Assembly (NCBI GenBank): GCA_039208375.1
Contig: JBCCRC010000006.1
Location: 1-64,000, forward strand
DNA length: 64,000 nt
Origin: JANQPC01 sp039208375
Lineage (GTDB): Bacteria > Pseudomonadota > Alphaproteobacteria > Rhodobacterales > Rhodobacteraceae
Direction: 5' to 3'
Shown: positions 42,980 to 51,733 of the stretch, in pieces
Numbering within the stretch: the first letter of the stretch is position 1
Layout of the letters: the number at the start of each line of letters is the position of its first letter
Program-made: the position numbers and the translations under genes
The notes under the pieces: generated by a model
Seen by the model: the letters and a program-made list of their open reading frames with translations, nothing else
Told to the model about the DNA's origin: nothing
Databases searched by the model: none

Positions 42980-42993
42980 TGTTATCGCTAACA
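42980..42993. promoter_or_regulatory. TGTTA-N4-TAACA palindrome upstream of enolase, CceR/PckR-like operator
   Basis: TGTTATCGCTAACA is an inverted repeat of TGTTA around TCGC, 71 bp before the enolase start. It closely matches the TGTTA-GCGC-TAACA-type motif I recall for the LacI-family carbon regulators CceR (Rhodobacter) and PckR (rhizobia), whose targets include glycolytic and gluconeogenic genes. The motif is seen; the regulator is inferred from memory. Confidence 0.55.
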
Positions 42994-43063
42994 GAAGCGG
43001 TTCCCCGCGCCCCTACCCCGTGCTACAGAACGCGGGACTCCCTTGGCCAGAAGGACCGCCCCC

Positions 43064-44338
43064 ATGAGCATCATCGTCGATATCCACGCCCGCGAAATTC
43101 TCGATAGCCGGGGCAACCCGACGGTGGAGGTGGACGTGGTTCTGGAAGATGGCACGATGGGCCGCGCGGCGGTTCCTTCGGGCGCGTCAACCGGTGCACA
43201 CGAGGCTGTCGAAAAGCGTGATGGCGACAAAAGCCGCTACCTTGGTAAGGGCGTTCTTGAGGCGGTTGCGGCGGTCAATGGCGAGATTGCGGAAGCGCTC
43301 GTTGGGATGGACGCGACGGATCAGGAAGACCTTGATGCGGCGATGATCGAGCTTGACGGCACCTCCAACAAGGGCCGCCTCGGAGCCAATGCGATCCTCG
43401 GTGTTTCGCTTGCTGTAGCGAAGGCTGGGGCGGACTTTTCGGCCCTGCCCCTATACCGCTATGTCGGCGGCACAGCGGCACGCACCCTGCCGGTGCCAAT
43501 GATGAACATCATCAACGGCGGCGAACATGCAGATAATCCGATCGATATTCAGGAATTCATGATTATGCCCATCGCAGCGGGCAACATCCGTGATGCGGTG
43601 CGGATGGGCAGCGAGATCTTTCACACGTTGAAGAAAGAGCTTTCCTCGGCGGGCATGTCCACAGGTCTCGGTGACGAGGGCGGTTTCGCGCCCGAGCTTG
43701 GATCCACCCGAGATGCGCTCGATTTCATTCTGCGTTCGGTTGAAAAGGCAGGGTATTCACCGGGCGATGATGTTATGCTCGCGCTCGATTGCGCAGCAAC
43801 AGAGTACTTCAAAGACGGCTCATATGTGTTTGCTGGCGAAAACAAAACGCTTTCCTCGGAAGAAAACGTTGCCTACCTAGAGGCGCTTGTGGCCGATTAT
43901 CCGATCCTCTCAATCGAAGACGGGATGGGCGAGGATGATTGGGATGGCTGGCAGATGCTCACGGATGCCTTGGGCGACAAAGTGCAGCTTGTGGGCGATG
44001 ATCTTTTCGTCACCAACCCCGCGCGGCTGGCGGACGGGATCGCGCAAAGCGCGGCCAACTCGCTGCTCGTTAAGGTGAACCAAATCGGCACGCTTTCAGA
44101 AACGCTAAAGGCGGTGGATATGGCCCACCGGGCGCGGTTTACTTGCGTGATGTCGCACCGCTCTGGCGAAACCGAAGACGCCACGATCGCCGATCTCGCG
44201 GTGGCCACGAATTGCGGTCAGATCAAAACGGGCTCGCTCGCGCGGTCTGACCGGCTGGCAAAATACAACCAGCTGATCCGGATAGAAGAAACTCTCGGCG
44301 AAACAGCGATTTACGCCGGAAAATCTATCCTGCGATAG
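43064..44338 (+). CDS. eno: Enolase
   Basis: This 424-residue enzyme interconverts 2-phosphoglycerate and phosphoenolpyruvate and is also a degradosome partner in many bacteria. Signatures: IVDIHAREILDSRGNPTVEV at the start, GAILGVS-type ANAILGVSLAVAKA, NIINGGEHADNPIDIQEFMI, GDEGGFAPEL, LVKVNQIGTLSETL and SHRSGETEDATIADLAVATN. ATG 43064 is set by AAGGA 8 bp upstream. A methyltransferase gene begins on the base after its stop. The palindrome upstream suggests control by carbon source. Confidence 0.97.
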   Translation: MSIIVDIHAREILDSRGNPTVEVDVVLEDGTMGRAAVPSGASTGAHEAVEKRDGDKSRYLGKGVLEAVAAVNGEIAEALVGMDATDQEDLDAAMIELDGTSNKGRLGANAILGVSLAVAKAGADFSALPLYRYVGGTAARTLPVPMMNIINGGEHADNPIDIQEFMIMPIAAGNIRDAVRMGSEIFHTLKKELSSAGMSTGLGDEGGFAPELGSTRDALDFILRSVEKAGYSPGDDVMLALDCAATEYFKDGSYVFAGENKTLSSEENVAYLEALVADYPILSIEDGMGEDDWDGWQMLTDALGDKVQLVGDDLFVTNPARLADGIAQSAANSLLVKVNQIGTLSETLKAVDMAHRARFTCVMSHRSGETEDATIADLAVATNCGQIKTGSLARSDRLAKYNQLIRIEETLGETAIYAGKSILR

Positions 44339-45091
44339 ATGGCGGAGCCGGAGGAGTTTTATACGGATCCCGCTTTTGCGGCGATCTACGATGCTCAGAA
44401 CGTGGACCGGGATGACTTCGATTTCTGCCTGGCCCGCGCGCACGGATGCCGCGCCGTGCTTGACCTCGGCTGCGGCACAGGCGCGTTGGCTGTGGAGCTT
44501 TCGGAGTTCGTGCCGCGCGTCGTTGGTGCCGATCCGGCGGCGGCCATGCTAAATGTTGCCCGCGCCCGGCCTGACGGTGATCGTGTAGCATGGGTGGAGG
44601 GCGACGGCCGCACCCTCGATCTGGACGAAACCTTCGATCTGATCGTGATGACCGGCCACGCGTTCCAATGCCTGCTCAGCGATGCAGATCAGGATGCTAT
44701 TCTGGCCACCATGGCGCGCCACCTCGCGCCTGGGGGGCGCGCCATCTTCGACAGTCGCAACCCAATCGGGCGAAGGTGGGAAGACTGGACGCCGGAAAAA
44801 TCGCGGCGCAGCTTTATCGCCGAGGATGGTACCGTTTGGACGAAATGGACCTCGGTCGTGCGCGAACCCGGCGAGGTAATCGCTTATACCCAGTATTTCC
44901 GGCAAGAGCCCGATGGCCCCGTGCGCCCGACGACCGCGCGACTGCGATGGGCGTCCAAGGAACGGCTTTTGGTAGCGCTAGGGGGCGCGGGGCTTGAGAT
45001 GGCTGAGATGCTGGGCGACTGGCGCGGGGGGGCGTGGACCGAAAGCTCCCAAGAGATCGTGATCGTTGCGCGCCACAGGGGGGCAGCCTGA
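44339..45091 (+). CDS. Class I SAM-dependent methyltransferase
   Basis: This is a 250-residue protein with motif I VLDLGCGTGALAVELSEF, acidic loop VVGADPAAAMLN, and the later TLDLDETFDLIVMTGHAFQC and HLAPGGRAIFDSRNP segments. The C-terminal part (TKWTSVVREPGEVIAYTQYF) is typical of small-molecule methyltransferases of the UbiE/COQ5-like fold without a known substrate. Its ATG directly abuts the enolase stop, so it depends on enolase transcription. The GNAT gene follows after 1 bp. Confidence 0.85.
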   Translation: MAEPEEFYTDPAFAAIYDAQNVDRDDFDFCLARAHGCRAVLDLGCGTGALAVELSEFVPRVVGADPAAAMLNVARARPDGDRVAWVEGDGRTLDLDETFDLIVMTGHAFQCLLSDADQDAILATMARHLAPGGRAIFDSRNPIGRRWEDWTPEKSRRSFIAEDGTVWTKWTSVVREPGEVIAYTQYFRQEPDGPVRPTTARLRWASKERLLVALGGAGLEMAEMLGDWRGGAWTESSQEIVIVARHRGAA

Positions 45092-45092
45092 G

Positions 45093-45599
45093 ATGACCCT
45101 CAGTATCCACCTCGCGGGCGCGAGCGACATGTCCACCGTCGCAGACCTGTGCCGGGCCTATCGCGAAACGCTGATCGCCCGGTCGGAAGACACGCCCGAA
45201 TTCGTGGCGCGTTACTATGGCGCGGGGGCGTTTGAAACGCTTCTGAAGGAGCTGCCCCAAAAACACGCCCGCCCAGATGGTGCTATCTTCCTGGCCTGCA
45301 AAGGCGATGCGCCGGTAGGCTGCGCGATGACTCACCGAATTGATATAGAAACCTGCGAGATCAAGCGCGTCTATGTGGCGCCCGAGGCGCGGGGGCTCGG
45401 CGCGGGTCGCGCGCTTTTCGAGGCTGCGATGGCACAGGCCCGCGCCGATGGCTACGTGCGCATGGTGCTGGATACGTTCCACACGTTGGCCGAGGCCATC
45501 GAACTTTACGGCAAGTTGGGGTTTGCCGAGACGCCGCCGTTCTATCCGCCCGACCGGGAACTGGGCGACAAAATCCGGTTCTACGCGCGCCCGCTCTAA
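45093..45599 (+). CDS. GNAT family N-acetyltransferase
   Basis: This is a 168-residue acetyl-CoA-dependent transferase. The core motif A is IKRVYVAPEARGLGAGRALF (R/Q-x-x-G-x-G/A), followed by VRMVLDTFHTLAEAIELYGK and GFAETPPFY. The substrate is unknown; proteins of this subgroup modify small amines or amino acids. ATG 45093 lies 1 bp after the methyltransferase stop, which makes it the third gene of the eno transcript. It ends 25 bp from the convergent small gene. Confidence 0.85.
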   Translation: MTLSIHLAGASDMSTVADLCRAYRETLIARSEDTPEFVARYYGAGAFETLLKELPQKHARPDGAIFLACKGDAPVGCAMTHRIDIETCEIKRVYVAPEARGLGAGRALFEAAMAQARADGYVRMVLDTFHTLAEAIELYGKLGFAETPPFYPPDRELGDKIRFYARPL

Positions 45600-45624
45600 A
45601 GGCGGGCGCGGCACACCTCTCTCG

Positions 45625-45801
45625 CTAAAGCCAGATTCGCGGCGCGTAGAGCCCGGCAATGGCTTTTGTGCGTTCGGCATCGCGGTCAATCGCGGCACGC
45701 ATGCCGAGGGGCAACGTCTCAGCATAGCCTGTATCCTCTGCCGCGCGACGGCGTTCGAGGCGGGCGATCCGGTCTTTCCAGAGGGCGCGGAAGGTCATCA
45801 T
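45625..45801 (-). CDS. Small basic protein of unknown function (58 residues)
   Basis: The first residues MMTFRALWKDRIARLERRRA suggest an amphipathic, strongly basic helix; the rest contains EDTGYAETLPLGMRAAIDRD and ends LYAPRIWL. AAGGA lies 5 bp before a double ATG (45801/45798). I recognise no family. It is divergent from the hydrolase-LuxR fusion gene, sharing a 159-bp gap that holds three direct repeats, so the two may be co-regulated. Confidence 0.5.
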   Translation of the reverse strand: MMTFRALWKDRIARLERRRAAEDTGYAETLPLGMRAAIDRDAERTKAIAGLYAPRIWL

Positions 45802-45891
45802 CGGTTTCCTTTTTTCGTAGGCCGCTTGATTTCGGCCGTTGATTTGGATGACATGAGTGTGACGCCCGGGGCCGCTTCGGGGGATCGGGCA

Positions 45892-45943
45892 GATGTCCCG
45901 CCCAACGGCAAAAGATGTCCCAACCTGGCGCGGAAATGTCCCG
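45892..45943 (+). repeat. Three direct repeats of RATGTCCC at two-turn spacing
   Basis: GATGTCCCG (45892), GATGTCCC (45914) and AATGTCCCG (45935) recur at 22- and 21-bp intervals, i.e. about two helical turns, placing them on one face of the DNA. They end 18 bp before the start of the LuxR-type fusion regulator. An operator array for that regulator is the natural reading; it is inferred, not shown. Confidence 0.55.
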
Positions 45944-45960
45944 TTACATGGGAGACGATC

Positions 45961-46995
45961 ATGCAAAGCGTTCGGTTTACCCGCGCAGCCGACGGTCTGT
46001 CGCTGGCCTGGGCCCGGTCAGGGTCCGGGCGCCCGCTGGTGAAAACCTCGAACTGGCTGACCCATCTCAAGCACGACCAGGAAAGCCCGCTTTGGAAACA
46101 CTGGATCACGTTTCTGGAGCGTCATTTCGATTACCTGCGCTATGATGAGCGCGGTTGCGGCATGTCGGATCGCGAGCCGGGCGCACTGTCGCTGGACGTC
46201 TGGCTGGATGACATGGAACGTGTGATCGCGGCCTCGCAGATCGAAACGCCCTTCGCGCTTCTCGGCCTCAGCCAGGGTGCGACGACCGCGATCGCCTACG
46301 CCCATCGCCACCCCGAGCGGGTTTCGCAACTGATCCTATTCGGCGGCTATGCACGGGGCACGTTCTGCCGGGGCGATGATGAGGCGGAAATACTATATCG
46401 CGGCATCCTGGACGTGCTGCGCACCGGTTGGCATCAGCCGGTTCCAGCGTTCCGCGAGGTGTTTACGCGGAAGTTCGTGCCCGACGGGCCGCCTGACCGT
46501 ATCGCGTGGTTCAACGATTTGGTGCTGCGCACCACCGGGCCCGACGCCGCGCAGGCGCTCCTGCTCGCGCGTGCGGAGATCGACGTGGAGCCTCTTTTGG
46601 CGGAGATCACGTGCCCCACGATTGTTCTGCATTGCGAGGATGATATGGCGGTGCCGTTCGAGGAAGGCGCACGGATCGCCCGCGGCATCCCCGGCGCCGA
46701 GTTCGTCGCGCTGCCTGGGCGCAATCATATCCTTCAGGTCGACGAACCGGCCTGGGCACAGTTCACCGATGCAGTCCTCTCCGCCACCGGGTGCGCTGAA
46801 AGCGCCGCGCCCGATCTTACGTTGCGGGAGCGGGAAATCCTCGATCTGATCTGCGCAGCGTTGAGCAACAAGGCCATCGCGCGCGAACTTGGGGTGAGCG
46901 AGAAGACGGTTCGCAACCATGCCACACATCTCTTTGCCAAGCTCGGGGTAGCGAGCCGGCAGGAAGCTATCCTGAAGATGCGGGGCGCGGCATGA
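45961..46995 (+). CDS. Alpha/beta hydrolase fused to a LuxR-type DNA-binding domain
   Basis: This is a 344-residue two-domain protein. Residues 1-270 form an alpha/beta hydrolase with nucleophile S104 (GLSQG), acid D227 or D228 (CEDDMAVPF) and H256 (GRNHILQ). Residues 285-344 are a LuxR/GerE helix-turn-helix (LTLREREILDLICAALSNKA...VSEKTVRNHATHLFAKLGV). An intact triad means the sensor part may still bind or cleave its signal. GGGAGA lies 6 bp upstream. Its stop overlaps the cupin gene by 4 bp. Ligand and target genes are unknown; the repeats upstream suggest autoregulation. Confidence 0.88.
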   Translation: MQSVRFTRAADGLSLAWARSGSGRPLVKTSNWLTHLKHDQESPLWKHWITFLERHFDYLRYDERGCGMSDREPGALSLDVWLDDMERVIAASQIETPFALLGLSQGATTAIAYAHRHPERVSQLILFGGYARGTFCRGDDEAEILYRGILDVLRTGWHQPVPAFREVFTRKFVPDGPPDRIAWFNDLVLRTTGPDAAQALLLARAEIDVEPLLAEITCPTIVLHCEDDMAVPFEEGARIARGIPGAEFVALPGRNHILQVDEPAWAQFTDAVLSATGCAESAAPDLTLREREILDLICAALSNKAIARELGVSEKTVRNHATHLFAKLGVASRQEAILKMRGAA

Positions 46996-47417
46996 CGGGG
47001 GATGGAATTATTGCGGCCCTCGGGCTTTCTCCACATCCCGAAGGCGGCTGGTACCGGCAGACCTGGGTCGAGGAAAGTGCTACGGGCCGGCCCGCGGGCA
47101 CGGCGATCTACTTTCTTTTGAAGGGGGGCGAGGCTAGCCACTGGCACCGGGTCGATGCCGCCGAGATCTGGCACTTCTATGCCGGCGCGCCCCTGGTGCT
47201 CTCCATGGCCGAAACCGAAGCCGGGCCCGCGGCGGAGCACATCCTCGCTGACGATCTCGCGGAAGGCATGCCCCAGATCGTGGTGCCCAAGGGCCATTGG
47301 CAGGCGGCGCGCACGACCGGAGCCTATACGCTCGTGGGCTGCACTGTTAGCCCGGGGTTTCGCTTCGAAGGTTTCGAACTGGCGCCGCCTGGATTTGACA
47401 TTGCGCGAGGCGGCTAA
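46992..47417 (+). CDS. Cupin domain protein (DUF985 family)
   Basis: This is a 141-residue single-domain cupin. Recognisable features are the start IAALGLSPHPEGGWYRQTW, the metal-site region ASHWHRVDAAEIWHFYAGAP and the second motif with VVPKGHWQAARTTGAYTLVG, ending FEGFELAPPGFD. Some relatives are called uncharacterised sugar-binding or epimerase-like cupins; no activity is established. It is translationally coupled to the hydrolase-LuxR gene and is a possible member of the same response. Its stop overlaps that of convergent holC. Confidence 0.87.
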   Translation: MTGDGIIAALGLSPHPEGGWYRQTWVEESATGRPAGTAIYFLLKGGEASHWHRVDAAEIWHFYAGAPLVLSMAETEAGPAAEHILADDLAEGMPQIVVPKGHWQAARTTGAYTLVGCTVSPGFRFEGFELAPPGFDIARGG

Positions 47418-47878
47418 TTGCCACCACCCGCCTCGGCCTTCTTGGCCCAGGCGCCGCCTTCCTGGCTCCAGTATTGGGCCGCGGCGCCCGCGCCGGTGAG
47501 CGCGCGCCATTGACCGCGCGCGGCTTCCACAGCGGTGTCATCATTGCCATCGAAGAGGATACAGACGCGTTCGAGGGCGGCGACCTCTTCGGCCGTCACC
47601 CCTGCCCCGTCGATCGCCATCAGGCAGGCCGCGCCATTCGGCGCCTCTGACGCGGTTGTCAAAAGTACTGGCTGATCGGCATCATAGGTGCCCCCGGCCC
47701 GGCCGTGGGGCAGAAACCCCTCGCCCAGCCAGAGCTTTTCATCGAGCCAGTCAAGCCGCGCCGCATCGACGCCCCGCACCGCCACACGCCAGCCCGCGCC
47801 CAGCGCCTTGCCGATCAGCATCGGTAGCGTGGCTTCCAGCGGGCTGCGCGTAAGATGATAGAAATAGGCGGCCCCCAT
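47414..47878 (-). CDS. holC: DNA polymerase III subunit chi
   Basis: This is a 154-residue protein of the clamp-loader accessory class that links the holoenzyme to single-stranded DNA-binding protein. Recognisable: the start AAYFYHLTRSPLEATLPML, VDAARLDWLDEKLWLGEGFL, QPVLLTTASEAPNGA, and the C-terminal W-rich tail region QYWSQEGGAW. It follows pepA by 7 bp on the minus strand, the usual pepA-holC pairing. Its TAG overlaps the cupin TAA in the shared bases CTAA. Confidence 0.88.
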   Translation of the reverse strand: MGAAYFYHLTRSPLEATLPMLIGKALGAGWRVAVRGVDAARLDWLDEKLWLGEGFLPHGRAGGTYDADQPVLLTTASEAPNGAACLMAIDGAGVTAEEVAALERVCILFDGNDDTAVEAARGQWRALTGAGAAAQYWSQEGGAWAKKAEAGGGN

Positions 47879-47885
47879 GGCGCGA

Positions 47886-49364
47886 TTAGCCCTCGAACCT
47901 CTCCGCGATCAGCCGGTTGAGCGCCAGCACGCCCCAGCCGGATGCACCCTTCGGGCTGAGGGGCCCATCGGATTTCAAACTGGCCACCCCGGCGATATCG
48001 AGGTGAATCCAAGGTGTATCCTCTTTCACGAAACGCTGAAGGAACTGTGCTGCAGTGATCGAGCCTGCCGCGCGGCCGCCGACGTTCTTGAAATCCGCAA
48101 TCCGACTTTTGAGCAGCTTGTCGTAAGCGGGTCCGAGCGGCATGCGCCAGGCGCCCTCGTTCTCAGCCTCTGCCGCCTTGAGAAACGCATCAGCCAGCAC
48201 ATCGTTGTTGGAGAACACACCTGCATGTTCGTGGCCCAGCGAGATTATGATCGCGCCCGTGAGCGTGGCGAGATCAATCATGCCCGCGGGTTTGTACGCC
48301 TCCTGAACATGCCACATAATATCGCATAGAACGAGCCGGCCCTCGGCATCGGTATTGATCACCTCAACGGTATCGCCCTTCATGGTTTCCACCACATCGC
48401 CGGGGCGCTGGGCGCGTCCATCGGGCATGTTTTCCACTAGGCCCACGATGCCCACGACATTGGCCTTTGCCTTGCGAAGCGCAATGGCCTTCATCACGCC
48501 CGCAACCGTTCCTGCACCGCCCATATCCATCGTCATGTCTTCCATGCCGCCCGCCGGCTTGAGGCTGATGCCGCCCGTATCGAAGACAACGCCCTTACCC
48601 ACCAGCGCCAGCGGCGCCTCGTCACCGCCGCCGGACCATTCCATGATCACCACCTTGGACGGGCTTTCGGAACCCTGGCCCACGGCAAGGAGTGTGCGCA
48701 TGCCAAGCTCTTCAAGTTCGGGCTCTTCGAGCACGGAAACCTTTAGGCCAAGATCCGAAAGTGCGGCCAGCTGTTCGGCAAACTCCGTGGTGGTCAGCAC
48801 GTTCGAGGGCGCATTGACCAGATCGCGCGTGAAGAACACGCCATCGGCAAGTGCGGCGACGTCTGCCGCGTCGCGCTCAGCCTCATCGGGCCGGGCAACC
48901 ATGAAAGTGAAATCGCCCGCCCCCCCATCGGCGGCGTCATCCTCCCCGGTTTTGTGATCGCGATAGGTATAAGCGCGCAGAACCGCGCCAAGGGCGACGT
49001 CGGCGACGCCTCGCAGATTGCCTGCAAGCACCAGAACTGGCTTGCCCCCCGCGCCCACGCCAATCCGCGCGCCCGCCTTCCGCGCTGCCGTTGTATCCGC
49101 GCGCCGTTCGAGCTTGATCACCTGAATGGCGTCGGCCGCAAGCCCGGTGGGAAATGCGAGATCGCGGGCATCGCCCTCACCCATCTTCGCAAACACATCG
49201 CTTTCGGCGAAGCGTTCGAGCGCCCCGCGCGTCAGCCGGTTAACCCGGCGCGCGGTTTGATCGAGCTTGCCGCTTGGGGTGACAAATACGGTGATCCGGC
49301 CAGCGGCCTCGGCAATCGTATCGAGCTCAACCTCAGTGAATTTTAGCGCGGCGGGGGTTGTCAT
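47886..49364 (-). CDS. pepA: Leucyl aminopeptidase (M17)
   Basis: This 492-residue two-metal aminopeptidase removes N-terminal amino acids. The catalytic C-terminal domain shows LVGKGVVFDTGGISLKPAGG with the first metal ligands, MDMGGAGTVAGVMKA, and NTDAEGRLVLCD near residue 350. The C-terminal KEDTPWIHLDIAG completes the fold. ATG 49364 has GAGGAG 8 bp upstream. It is divergent from the lpt operon and is followed by holC. Confidence 0.95.
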   Translation of the reverse strand: MTTPAALKFTEVELDTIAEAAGRITVFVTPSGKLDQTARRVNRLTRGALERFAESDVFAKMGEGDARDLAFPTGLAADAIQVIKLERRADTTAARKAGARIGVGAGGKPVLVLAGNLRGVADVALGAVLRAYTYRDHKTGEDDAADGGAGDFTFMVARPDEAERDAADVAALADGVFFTRDLVNAPSNVLTTTEFAEQLAALSDLGLKVSVLEEPELEELGMRTLLAVGQGSESPSKVVIMEWSGGGDEAPLALVGKGVVFDTGGISLKPAGGMEDMTMDMGGAGTVAGVMKAIALRKAKANVVGIVGLVENMPDGRAQRPGDVVETMKGDTVEVINTDAEGRLVLCDIMWHVQEAYKPAGMIDLATLTGAIIISLGHEHAGVFSNNDVLADAFLKAAEAENEGAWRMPLGPAYDKLLKSRIADFKNVGGRAAGSITAAQFLQRFVKEDTPWIHLDIAGVASLKSDGPLSPKGASGWGVLALNRLIAERFEG

Positions 49365-49490
49365 CAATATCTCCTCGGATCGGGTCAGCAATACCTAGCC
49401 GGGGGCCGTGGCAAGCGCCAGATGGGAGTTTTCCCGCCCCCGGCGATGGGTTACGTTCGCCCGCGGGTGACGAAGCGGCAGACCGGGGCG

Positions 49491-50639
49491 GTGCGCTTGG
49501 CGAAATTCGATCGATACATGCTGGCGCAACTTCTGGTAATCTTTGGGTTTCTGGCTGTGGTGCTGGTGCTCGTCTACTGGGTGAACCAGGCTGTGCGGCT
49601 GTTCGACTTTCTGATCGGGAGTGGGCAGTCAGCGGTTGTATTTCTGGAGTTTACCGCGCTCAGCCTGCCGAACGTAATCCGCATCGTTGTGCCCGTTGCA
49701 GCCTTCGCCGCCACGCTCTACGTGGCCAACCGGCTGTCTTCGGAAAGTGAGCTCGTGGTCGTTCAATCCACAGGCTACAGCCCGTTTCGCCTTGCGCGGC
49801 CTGTTGCGTTTTTCGGTGCGTTCGTCGCCGTGTTCGTGGCGCTTCTTGTGCATCTCATCGTGCCAGCCGCGCATTCACGATTGGTCGACCGGCAAGCGGA
49901 GGTGACAGAAAACGTCACCGCACGGTTCCTTGTGGAAGGCCAATTCATGCATCCTGCCCCCGGCGCCACGATTTATATTCGAGAGATCACGCCAACGGGC
50001 GAGTTACGCGATCTTTTCCTGCGGGATGCGCGCGAGGAAAACCGCCACGTCACCTATACGTCGACACGGGCGCTGCTCTTACGCGGAGAAAACGGGCCAC
50101 GGCTGGCGATGTTCGACGGTATGGCGCAGACTTATTCGCCCGCGGGCCGCAATCTTGCGATCACCCGATTTGAAACGCTGAACCTGGATATCGGGCGCCT
50201 GATCGACATGGCCGCGCCGGGCAGCCGCGATGCGCGCGGGTACCGTGAGCTTTCAACGACCGAACTCTTGTCTGGCGACCGCGCCCTGGCAGCGGCGGCG
50301 GGCGTGAGCACCGATCTGATGATCACCGAAGGGCACCGCCGGATGACGCAATCGATGATGGCGTTCGTGGGTCCGCTCATCGGCTTTGCCACACTGATGC
50401 TTGCCGGGTTCAGCCGCTTCGGGATCTGGAACCAGATCTTCGGGGCCGTGCTGCTGATTGTTGCGATCCAGACCTTCGATGGCGCAATGATCGACATCAC
50501 CCGTGAAACTGCGGCGCTCTGGCCCTTGATTTACCTTCCGCCGCTGGTTGCCCTTGTGCTGTCGGTGGCGATGCTGTGGCTGGCCGCGCATCCCGGGCTA
50601 TTCCGGCGCCGGCCTACCCTTCCGGAGACGCCAGGGTGA
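49491..50639 (+). CDS. lptF: LPS export ABC transporter permease LptF
   Basis: This is a 382-residue inner-membrane component of the LptB2FG complex that extracts lipopolysaccharide. Helices lie near residues 12-32, 52-75, 98-118 and, after a large periplasmic jelly-roll domain (about 125-270), near 290-380. The start DRYMLAQLLVIFGFLAVVLV matches LptF. Start choice is uncertain: GTG 49491 is used because family members begin there; ATG 49446 and TTG 49497 are alternatives and none has a clear Shine-Dalgarno. It overlaps lptG as GTGA. Confidence 0.9.
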   Translation: MRLAKFDRYMLAQLLVIFGFLAVVLVLVYWVNQAVRLFDFLIGSGQSAVVFLEFTALSLPNVIRIVVPVAAFAATLYVANRLSSESELVVVQSTGYSPFRLARPVAFFGAFVAVFVALLVHLIVPAAHSRLVDRQAEVTENVTARFLVEGQFMHPAPGATIYIREITPTGELRDLFLRDAREENRHVTYTSTRALLLRGENGPRLAMFDGMAQTYSPAGRNLAITRFETLNLDIGRLIDMAAPGSRDARGYRELSTTELLSGDRALAAAAGVSTDLMITEGHRRMTQSMMAFVGPLIGFATLMLAGFSRFGIWNQIFGAVLLIVAIQTFDGAMIDITRETAALWPLIYLPPLVALVLSVAMLWLAAHPGLFRRRPTLPETPG

Positions 50640-51733
50640 CGCTGCATCTCTACATCGCCCGCCGGTTCGCTTTTGCGTTCATCGGCATGTTCTTCGCACT
50701 TGGGATGGTCCTTGCCCTGGTGGATCTTCTCGAACACGTACAGCGCTTTGGCGATCGCGACGTGAGTTTCGGCGCCATCGTTTCCCTGACACTTCTTAAC
50801 GTGCCACAAGCGATCTACAGGATCCTTCCCTTGGTCACGATCCTTGCCACGCTTGCGCTCTTTGTGGCGCTGTCACGATCCTCAGAACTTGTGATCGCGC
50901 GTGCTGCGGGGCGCTCGGCGCTGACGAGCCTTGCCGCACCCGTTGTCGTGGCGCTTATGATTGGGGGAGGCGCAGTCGCGATGATGAACCCGCTCGTAGC
51001 CGCCACATCCAAGCAATACGACACGCTATCCAATCGTTATGCGGAAACGGCGCGCAGTGTGCTGTCGGTTACGGACGACGGCCTGTGGCTGCGCCAGGCC
51101 AGCGCGGGCGGGCAGACGGTGATCCGGGCCGCGCGCGCCAACCTTGATGGAACCGAGCTTTACGACACGACGTTCCTCGCCTTCGCCCGCGGGGGGTTGC
51201 CGATCTCGCGGATCGATGCCGCTGAAGCCCGACTCACGCCCGGGGAATGGCAGTTGAGCAATGTGAAGCTTTGGCCAATCGCAGTCGCAGACAACCCCGA
51301 GCGTGTGGCGGTGTTACATGACAGCCTCAGCATCCCCACGGATCTGACACGCAATCGGATCATAGACAGTTTCGGAACGCCCTCGGCCATTCCTATCTGG
51401 GAACTGCCGGCCTTCATTGCGCAACTTGAGCAAGCGGGTTTCTCCGCCCGTCAACACCGCGTGTGGTATCAGATGGAGCTTGCGCTCCCGCTCCTACTGG
51501 CCGCGATGGTTCTGGTGGCGGCCGGCTTCACCCTGCGACCGGCCCGGTTTGGGCGAACAGGGCTCATGGTGGCCATGGCGCTCGTCTTGGGCTTCACACT
51601 CTATTTCATCCGCAATTTCGCACAAATCCTAGGCGAGAACGGGCAGATTCCGGTTGAGCTTGCAGCCTGGGGCCCACCAGTGGCAGCAATGCTTCTGCCA
51701 CTGGGTCTGCTGTTGCATCTGGAGGACGGCTGA
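50636..51733 (+). CDS. lptG: LPS export ABC transporter permease LptG
   Basis: This is a 365-residue partner of LptF with the same layout: three N-terminal helices (from LHLYIARRFAFAFIGMFFAL), a periplasmic beta-jellyroll at about 120-265, and C-terminal helices (LALPLLLAAMVLVAAGFTLR). It begins at GTG 50636, overlapping the lptF stop, and its own stop shares one base with the lptD ATG. The chain of overlaps keeps the subunits in step. Confidence 0.92.
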   Translation: MTLHLYIARRFAFAFIGMFFALGMVLALVDLLEHVQRFGDRDVSFGAIVSLTLLNVPQAIYRILPLVTILATLALFVALSRSSELVIARAAGRSALTSLAAPVVVALMIGGGAVAMMNPLVAATSKQYDTLSNRYAETARSVLSVTDDGLWLRQASAGGQTVIRAARANLDGTELYDTTFLAFARGGLPISRIDAAEARLTPGEWQLSNVKLWPIAVADNPERVAVLHDSLSIPTDLTRNRIIDSFGTPSAIPIWELPAFIAQLEQAGFSARQHRVWYQMELALPLLLAAMVLVAAGFTLRPARFGRTGLMVAMALVLGFTLYFIRNFAQILGENGQIPVELAAWGPPVAAMLLPLGLLLHLEDG

